The notes below the pieces were generated by a model that worked only from the letters and a program-made list of their open reading frames with translations, had not been told where the DNA came from and did no database searches. From Thermoanaerobacterium sp. CMT5567-10 (lineage in GTDB: Bacteria; Bacillota; Thermoanaerobacteria; Thermoanaerobacterales; Thermoanaerobacteraceae), in assembly GCF_030534315.2 (NCBI RefSeq), contig NZ_CP130558.2, forward strand, positions 1,237,501 through 1,301,500: a stretch of 64,000 nucleotides of DNA, given 5' to 3'. Within the stretch, counting starts at the first letter, position 1. Each line of letters begins with the position of its first letter. Positions 58,775 through 64,000 of the stretch are shown here, one piece after another. The translations under genes and the position numbers were made by a program.

Positions 58775-60502
58775 TCATTCACCAATTATATCGTATAAAA
58801 TTTTTCTTGACGCATCTTCAATTTCGTCAGGTGTCGACATGTTCAAAACCATTTCTGTAAACTCTTTTGCTTTCTCGTAAGATACATTTCGTATTATGTT
58901 CTTTATATTTGGTATAGAGCTTGCACTCATTGAAAATTCATCAAGACCCAGTCCCAAAAGAATAACTGTTGTAAAGGGATCACCAGCCATTTCACCGCAC
59001 ATAGCAGTAAATATTCCTTCTTTGTGGGATGCATCTATTACATTTTTAATAAGTCTGAGAATTGCAGGATTAAACGGCTTATAGTAATCCTTTATTCTTT
59101 CATTCATTCTATCAACTGCTAGCGTATACTGGCACAAATCGTTTGTCCCTATGCTGAAGAAGTCTACCTCTTTCGCTAATATATCAGCGGTTACGGCTGC
59201 AGACGGTATCTCCACCATTATGCCAACTTTTATATTTTTATCGTATTTTATGCCTTTTGCATCCAGTTCTTCTTTTACTTCATTCAAAATCGCATTTGCT
59301 TTTCTGACTTCAACAACAGAAGAAATCATAGGATACATTATCAAGATGTTTCCATAGGCACTAGCTCTAAGAAGCGCCCTAAGCTGTGTTTTAAACATCT
59401 CTTTTTCATCAAGGCAAAGCCTTATTGCTCTATAGCCTAAAAACGGATTCATTTCATCAGGCATATTTAGATAAGGTAATTTTTTATCGCCGCCGATGTC
59501 TAGTGTCCTTATTGTAACAGGTTTTCCATTCATCTTCTCAGCTACATATTTATACGCTTCAAACTGTTCTTCTTCACTTGGAAAATCATTTCTGTTCATG
59601 TACAAAAATTCAGTTCTAAATAAGCCTATACCTTCCGCTCCATTTTTCAAAGCGCCATCTACATCTTTAGGTGTACCGATATTTGCAACTAGCATAGATT
59701 GTTTTCCATCTGTCGTCACGGCAGGCAGATCTTTAAGTTCTTTTAACTTTTCAATTCTAATTTTGTATTTATTTAATTTATCTTCATATTCTTTAAGAAT
59801 ATCGTCGCTTGGATTTATTATCACTATGCCTTCGCTTCCATCCACAATAGCAGTCTCACCGCCAACTACATTCTGTGTGATATTTCCAGTGCCAACTACT
59901 GCTGGTATCTCTAAAGAACGAGCCATAATTGCTGTATGTGATGTCCTGCCGCCAACATCCGTAGCAAACCCCAATACTTTATCTTTTTTCATAGTGGCTG
60001 TATCTGATGGCGTCAAATCTTTAGCAATTATTATCACATCTTCATCCAGCTCCGATAAATTCACATTTACTATACCCAGAAGATTATTTATTATCCTGCT
60101 TCCTACATCTCTTAAATCAACAGCTCGCTCTTTTAGGTACTTGTCATCTAAAGATTCCATCATAGAAGCGTGCTGTTCTATTACATGGTTTACCGCATTA
60201 TCAGCTGTCACATATTCATTTTTAATCATCCTTATTACAGAGTCATAAAGCTCTGGGTCATTTGCCAGCATAAGATGTGCCTCAAAAATCTCAGCTTTAT
60301 CTTTGCCAAACTCCCTTTCTGTCTTCTCTTTTATTTTCTCTATTTGTTCCTTTGTTAATTTTAGTGCATTTTCAAATTTTGCGATTTCATCTTTTACCAT
60401 AGATTCATCGATATTTTGAGTATTGATTTCGGCAAACTTCTTTGTGTACAAAAAAACCTTGCCTATTGCAATACCCGGTGATGCCGCAACACCTTTTAAC
60501 AT
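58775..60502 (-). CDS. ptsI: PTS enzyme I (phosphoenolpyruvate-protein phosphotransferase)
   Basis: Soluble enzyme (575 residues) that transfers phosphate from phosphoenolpyruvate to HPr. The phosphorylated His is H189 in GGRTSHTAIMARS. The PEP-binding barrel includes GIGLFRTEFLYMNR, DIGGDKKLPYL, MVEIPSAAV and CGEMAGDP. GGAGG precedes the ATG. HPr (ptsH) and enzyme II genes are not in the window. Two promoters lie upstream at 60534-60602. Confidence 0.96.
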   Translation of the reverse strand: MLKGVAASPGIAIGKVFLYTKKFAEINTQNIDESMVKDEIAKFENALKLTKEQIEKIKEKTEREFGKDKAEIFEAHLMLANDPELYDSVIRMIKNEYVTADNAVNHVIEQHASMMESLDDKYLKERAVDLRDVGSRIINNLLGIVNVNLSELDEDVIIIAKDLTPSDTATMKKDKVLGFATDVGGRTSHTAIMARSLEIPAVVGTGNITQNVVGGETAIVDGSEGIVIINPSDDILKEYEDKLNKYKIRIEKLKELKDLPAVTTDGKQSMLVANIGTPKDVDGALKNGAEGIGLFRTEFLYMNRNDFPSEEEQFEAYKYVAEKMNGKPVTIRTLDIGGDKKLPYLNMPDEMNPFLGYRAIRLCLDEKEMFKTQLRALLRASAYGNILIMYPMISSVVEVRKANAILNEVKEELDAKGIKYDKNIKVGIMVEIPSAAVTADILAKEVDFFSIGTNDLCQYTLAVDRMNERIKDYYKPFNPAILRLIKNVIDASHKEGIFTAMCGEMAGDPFTTVILLGLGLDEFSMSASSIPNIKNIIRNVSYEKAKEFTEMVLNMSTPDEIEDASRKILYDIIGE

Positions 60503-60533
60503 GTTTTTTCCTCCTCATTAGACTTTAATAGAT

Positions 60534-60542
60534 ATTATAGCA
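60534..60542 (-). promoter_or_regulatory. Proximal extended -10 promoter of ptsI
   Basis: TGCTATAAT on the minus strand, an extended -10 element, about 30 bases from the ptsI ATG. The -35 is poor (CTTAAA at 18 bases), which is typical for extended -10 promoters. Confidence 0.55.
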
Positions 60543-60770
60543 TAATAACAACGTAAATTTAAGCGTTTTTAATATTATAGCCATTAAATGCGCTAATATC
60601 AATTATTGCCCGCCTACAGCAAATAGTTGATTATTAAAAAAATAGTGCCACTTAACAAATATTGTTATAAATCTATCAATTTCATCCCACCTTTACAATT
60701 TATAATATCATAAAAATTAAATTTATTCATCTTACTTAATTCTATTATACTATAAATCCATCATATAATG
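60543..60770 (-). other. ptsI upstream region, AT-rich, with regulatory signals only
   Basis: Between the terminator of the 53-residue gene and ptsI lies about 230 bases of AT-rich sequence. It holds the distal ptsI promoter but no convincing ORF, RNA gene or operator. I found no CcpA-type cre site by eye. Confidence 0.5.
60574..60602 (-). promoter_or_regulatory. Distal promoter of ptsI
   Basis: TTGATA (60597-60602), 17 bases, TATAAT (60574-60579) on the minus strand, about 70 bases upstream of the ptsI start. Confidence 0.82.
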
Positions 60771-60797
60771 TATAAATGCCGGCTTTCACCGGCATTT
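60771..60797 (-). terminator. Hairpin after the 53-residue gene
   Basis: AAATGCCGG pairs exactly with CCGGCATTT around TGAAAG, directly after the stop codon. The tail (ATACATTATATG) is only weakly T-rich. Confidence 0.65.
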
Positions 60798-60798
60798 A

Positions 60799-60960
60799 TT
60801 ATGAATCTTTTTCCATATCATCAATATTTTCTTCATTGTGACTATATAATTCAAAAATAGATTTTTCTGCTTCGTAGCACAGTGAAATAACTTCTTCCGT
60901 AAATGCATTTACAACCTTTGCTCTATATTCCCTACTAAATATAAATTTTAATATCTCCAC
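60799..60960 (-). CDS. Unknown 53-residue protein
   Basis: A small gene below usual ORF cutoffs. A GTG start with GAGGAGG 8 bases upstream gives MEILKFIFSREYRAKVVNAF, then EEVISLCYEAEKSIFELYSH, then an acidic end EENIDDMEKDS. No domain is recognised; the pattern suggests two short amphipathic helices. It lies 71 bases after the GGDEF gene on the same strand and is followed at once by a hairpin, so it looks like the last gene of a two-gene unit with the diguanylate cyclase. Confidence 0.65.
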   Translation of the reverse strand: MEILKFIFSREYRAKVVNAFTEEVISLCYEAEKSIFELYSHNEENIDDMEKDS

Positions 60961-61031
60961 TTTGAATTCCTCCTCAACTTATCATTTATCATTGTCCCCA
61001 CTCAAAATGAAGATATTATGAAGATTTTTAT

Positions 61032-62696
61032 TTATATTTCATATACTGCAACTCTGTCTCTACCTTTTGTTTTGCAGCCAGCGTAAAGGGCCCTATCAGC
61101 ATGACTTATAAGCTTTTCAGCCGACTCCGCTTTATTAGGATAGTCAGCAACCCCGGCACTCACTGTTATAGTGATATCGCCTACATCAGTCTTTATTGGT
61201 TTCGATGACACCTCATATCTAATTCTTTCTGCTATGACGCAGGCTTGTTCTGCTGTAAGATTCGGCAATATCACAGAAAATTCTTCACCGCCATACCTTG
61301 CAACAATGTCATTACTCCTTACACATCTTTTTATCCTGGATGCTATCTCCCGCAATACAGCATCGCCAATCACATGGCCATATGTATCATTTATATTCTT
61401 AAATTTATCTACATCTAACATTATAAGACTGACTGGAGTCTTATCAGCAGCCGATTTTGTTACGCTGTCATGCAATACCTGATCGAAAAACCTCCTATTG
61501 TAAGTTTTAGTCAAAGGATCAGTAATCGATTTTTTACTTATTTCAAAATACCTCATTGCATTCATTATAGCTATCGAAGATTGCTCTGCCAGTGCTTCCA
61601 TTATTTTGAGAGAATCTACGTCAAATGCATTAATTTCATTTTGAAAAGCCGAAATACAGCCTATTATTTTATCTGCATTTTTAATAGGAACTACAATTGC
61701 AGAATCATAATGTTCAGAAATATTGCTGTCAAAATAATGCTTATCACGTTTTAAATTATCTATTATTGCTGGTTTTCCTTCATATACAACCCTTCCAATA
61801 AGCCCTTCATTATACGTATATACATCTTTAAAAGCATTTTTTGCTTCATCAGAACATTTAATCTTCTCTTTTACTAAAAATCCATTTTCATCCTTTAAAT
61901 AGATGGCAATACCTGAAACAGTCACAACTTTTTCTGTTTCATAGACAATTGCTTCCAAAGTCTTACCTAGATCTAATTTTGAATTGATAATCTTAACCAT
62001 CTCATAAAGAGCATTAAGCTTTTGATTTGCTTTATAAAGATCTCTAAAAGCTTTGATAAAATAAGCTAATAAAATCAAAGGTATCACATGATAAATAAAT
62101 ATATATGTCCCATATTTTAAATACACATTTGCGAAAAATATAGCAAAAGGAATCATTACAAAATAAGAAACCAGCTCTAATATAGAACTTTCAGCCCAAT
62201 ACTTTTTAAATAACACTTTCCCTTGAAACTTCAATGCATAATACAATATAAAATAATTTATGACAAAGCTAGCTAGAACATATATTATTATATATTTTAA
62301 TTGATTGAAAGAAAATCGCCCAAATTCCCCACCCAAAAACTCATAAGCATGTCCAGCAGCTATATAAGTTATCGAAAACATAGCCCCGTTTAGAAATCCA
62401 TTTTTGATTTTTTTCCTGAAAAATATTGTTTCGATCATAATCGACAAAACAGCTAAAAGCGTAGATGATTCTGTACCGTATATCAAGAAAGAAGATATAG
62501 TAATCACAGGGCTTATAGATAGTTTAATATCTGTATAATTGATTCCTAAATTATCAAGAATAATCATGACAATTAGCAATAGAGAAAATAATTTTATATC
62601 TATTCTTAAACCATATCTTATGCAGGAAAATATCAACAGTGAAAAACCCACCGCAATTAAAAGTGAATCAAATATTACTTCCTTTTTTTTCAACAT
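61032..62696 (-). CDS. Membrane GAF-GGDEF diguanylate cyclase
   Basis: A 554-residue protein with about six membrane helices (to residue 215), a GAF sensor domain (about 235-385) and a C-terminal GGDEF domain. The active site is GGEEF at 469-473, and DVDKFKNINDTYGH precedes it, so the enzyme should make cyclic di-GMP from two GTP. RSND at 460-463, five residues before GGEEF, fits the product-inhibition I-site. GAGGGG precedes the ATG. It lies between nrdJ and the 53-residue gene. The GAF ligand is unknown. Confidence 0.93.
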   Translation of the reverse strand: MLKKKEVIFDSLLIAVGFSLLIFSCIRYGLRIDIKLFSLLLIVMIILDNLGINYTDIKLSISPVITISSFLIYGTESSTLLAVLSIMIETIFFRKKIKNGFLNGAMFSITYIAAGHAYEFLGGEFGRFSFNQLKYIIIYVLASFVINYFILYYALKFQGKVLFKKYWAESSILELVSYFVMIPFAIFFANVYLKYGTYIFIYHVIPLILLAYFIKAFRDLYKANQKLNALYEMVKIINSKLDLGKTLEAIVYETEKVVTVSGIAIYLKDENGFLVKEKIKCSDEAKNAFKDVYTYNEGLIGRVVYEGKPAIIDNLKRDKHYFDSNISEHYDSAIVVPIKNADKIIGCISAFQNEINAFDVDSLKIMEALAEQSSIAIMNAMRYFEISKKSITDPLTKTYNRRFFDQVLHDSVTKSAADKTPVSLIMLDVDKFKNINDTYGHVIGDAVLREIASRIKRCVRSNDIVARYGGEEFSVILPNLTAEQACVIAERIRYEVSSKPIKTDVGDITITVSAGVADYPNKAESAEKLISHADRALYAGCKTKGRDRVAVYEI

Positions 62697-62788
62697 TTTT
62701 AACCCCTCTTGATTTAATTAATGTGTTATTCGACATAAATTAAAAAAATCCTTCATTGTTAATAAACAAAATTTTATACACAAATGAA

Positions 62789-62797
62789 ATTATATCA
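62789..62797 (-). promoter_or_regulatory. Extended -10 promoter of the GGDEF gene
   Basis: TGATATAAT on the minus strand (TATAAT at 62789-62794), about 95 bases before the start codon and just after the nrdJ terminator. No good -35 box is present. Confidence 0.5.
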
Positions 62798-62834
62798 TAC
62801 CTATCATTCATAATATGTCGTTTTTTGAGATGAA

Positions 62835-62867
62835 GAAAAAAAATCTCCCAAAATCGGGAGATTTTTT
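62835..62867 (-). terminator. Terminator after nrdJ
   Basis: AAAAAATCTCCC pairs with GGGAGATTTTTT across GATTTT, followed by TTTTTTTTC on the minus strand, 13 bases after the nrdJ stop. Confidence 0.92.
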
Positions 62868-62879
62868 GGTTATCTTTAT

Positions 62880-64000
62880 TTAACCGCATTTTGAATAACC
62901 ACAATTTTTGCAGACAACACATCCACCTTCATGTTCTATTTCGTTGCCACATTCAGGGCAAAAGTGTTCTTGCTGCGTATCATAGGTATATGCCGCTTGA
63001 GAAATTGCATCATCATTTTTATAATTGCTACTGTTTATGGGTACATCAATTGGGGCAAAATTTTCTTCTTCTTCTTCGACTTTTAATTTCATCACTTTTT
63101 CAATGACTTTTGCTATAGCATCCGGACACGAAAGAACTTTGATTTCTTTATTATTTGCCATCTGCCTTAAAGTAGAATGGCATCTTATACCTTTTAATTG
63201 CTCAACAATCGACTTGGCATCTAGTCCAGATCTTAACGCAATAGATATCAATCTACTTGTAGCCTCTGATTGTGACGGACAACCACCAGCTCGTCCTAAA
63301 TTAGTAAACACTTCACATATTCCTTTGTCATCGTAATTCACAGTTATATACAGATTTCCACAGCCAATTCTCACCTTTTCAGTGATGCCTTTTGTGACAG
63401 GCGGCCTAGGCCTTGGCACGATTTGATTCTCTTCTGCATTACCTTTTATATCTTCTTTCACGTCTTCTTTTTTATCTTTCTTTATACCCAAATTCAACAC
63501 CTGAGAATCACGGCTTCCATCACGATAAATAGTGACACCTTTAAGCCCTAATCTATATGCAAGCTCATAGACTTCTCTTACATCATCAACTGTTGCATCA
63601 TGTCTAAAATTAACTGTTTTTGATACCGCATTATCAACATGCTTTTGAAAAGCTGCTTGCATCCTTATATGCCAAACAGGGTCGATATCATGAGCAGTCA
63701 CAAATACTTTTTTTACATCATCAGGAATGCTATCAATTCCCTTTAAGGTTCCTTGTTCTGCTATCTTTTTCATCAATTCGTCTGAGTAAAAGCCTCTTTT
63801 TAAAGCAACCTCTTTAAAGATAGGGTTTACTTCCACCAGTTGAGTATTGTCCATTACATTTCTTGTCATAGCTATGGCAAATAAAGGCTCAATTCCACTG
63901 GACGTCCCTGCAATTATAGATATTGTACCTGTAGGTGCTATCGTTGTAGTTGTCGCATTCCTGAGCTTAATGTTTTTATCCTTGTATATGCTTTTATCGT
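62880..64000 (-). CDS. nrdJ: Adenosylcobalamin-dependent ribonucleotide reductase, C-terminal part
   Basis: Class II ribonucleotide reductase, cut by the right edge of the window; 373 residues are visible. NATTTTIAPTGTISIIAG then TSSGIEPLFA is the conserved active-site region. The C-terminus has a zinc-ribbon-like cysteine set (CPECGNEIEHEGGCVVCKNC) thought to deliver reducing equivalents. It makes deoxyribonucleotides without oxygen, in line with an anaerobe. An ATG at 63869 is internal; coding continues upstream of it without a stop. Confidence 0.95.
   Translation of the reverse strand, partial: DKSIYKDKNIKLRNATTTTIAPTGTISIIAGTSSGIEPLFAIAMTRNVMDNTQLVEVNPIFKEVALKRGFYSDELMKKIAEQGTLKGIDSIPDDVKKVFVTAHDIDPVWHIRMQAAFQKHVDNAVSKTVNFRHDATVDDVREVYELAYRLGLKGVTIYRDGSRDSQVLNLGIKKDKKEDVKEDIKGNAEENQIVPRPRPPVTKGITEKVRIGCGNLYITVNYDDKGICEVFTNLGRAGGCPSQSEATSRLISIALRSGLDAKSIVEQLKGIRCHSTLRQMANNKEIKVLSCPDAIAKVIEKVMKLKVEEEEENFAPIDVPINSSNYKNDDAISQAAYTYDTQQEHFCPECGNEIEHEGGCVVCKNCGYSKCG

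Noticed and set aside
62740-62922. 60-residue minus-strand ORF overlapping the nrdJ end and its terminator
   Set aside because: It runs through the nrdJ terminator and the GGDEF promoter in another frame, and no ribosome-binding site is present.

Overview
This window is a low-GC chromosomal segment from an anaerobic, spore-forming Firmicute. Gene order, protein sequences and the strong AAGGAGG ribosome-binding sites fit the Thermoanaerobacterales best, probably a Thermoanaerobacterium-like organism. The species is inferred from recognition, not from a search. Every gene except one lies on the minus strand, so transcription runs from high to low coordinates. I found no phage, insertion sequence, CRISPR array, rRNA gene or pseudogene.

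Layout, from the high-coordinate end in the direction of transcription. (1) 64000-60770: 3' part of a B12-dependent ribonucleotide reductase, a membrane GAF-GGDEF diguanylate cyclase and a new 53-residue ORF. (2) 60502-54931: PTS enzyme I, an EF-G paralogue without the catalytic His, a malic enzyme and a 68-residue ORF whose ribosome-binding site lies inside a terminator hairpin. (3) 54858-48865: the CtsR-controlled stress operon ctsR-mcsA-mcsB-clpC, then radA. disA, which follows radA in Bacillus, is absent here; a lone plus-strand gene (48445-48840) of unknown function lies in its place. (4) 48186-38112: yacL-type PIN/TRAM protein, ispD, an alpha/beta hydrolase, ispF, proS, a small ACT-like protein, gltX, then a Cys-specific T-box leader ahead of cysE-cysS, and mrnC. 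(5) 38097-33668: rlmB, rae1/yacP, sigH, tRNA-Thr, second tuf gene, rpmG, secE, nusG. (6) 33642-23452: rplK-rplA, L10 leader, rplJ-rplL, rpoB-rpoC and an L7Ae-like gene. (7) 23386-19178: str operon rpsL-rpsG-fusA-tuf. (8) 19000-3909: the complete S10-spc-alpha ribosomal supercluster including secY, adk, map and infA. (9) 3819-1: ecfA1-ecfA2-ecfT energy module, truA, rplM and the start of rpsI.

Most of the region is the protein-synthesis core: ribosomal proteins, RNA polymerase, translation factors, Sec translocon subunits and aminoacyl-tRNA synthetases. Control elements readable from the sequence are a Cys T-box, an L10 leader with attenuator, a probable L1 site that copies the 23S rRNA L1-binding sequence, a CtsR operator, consensus promoters and many intrinsic terminators. 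Ribosomal genes often use TTG or GTG starts behind very strong Shine-Dalgarno sequences.

I see no multi-gene system that looks wholly new. The best leads are local: the hairpin between the nusG ribosome-binding site and start codon, the Shine-Dalgarno-sequestering terminator at 55143-55186, the His-lacking EF-G paralogue, the four-cysteine insertion in EF-Tu, the orphan plus-strand gene and two unannotated small proteins.
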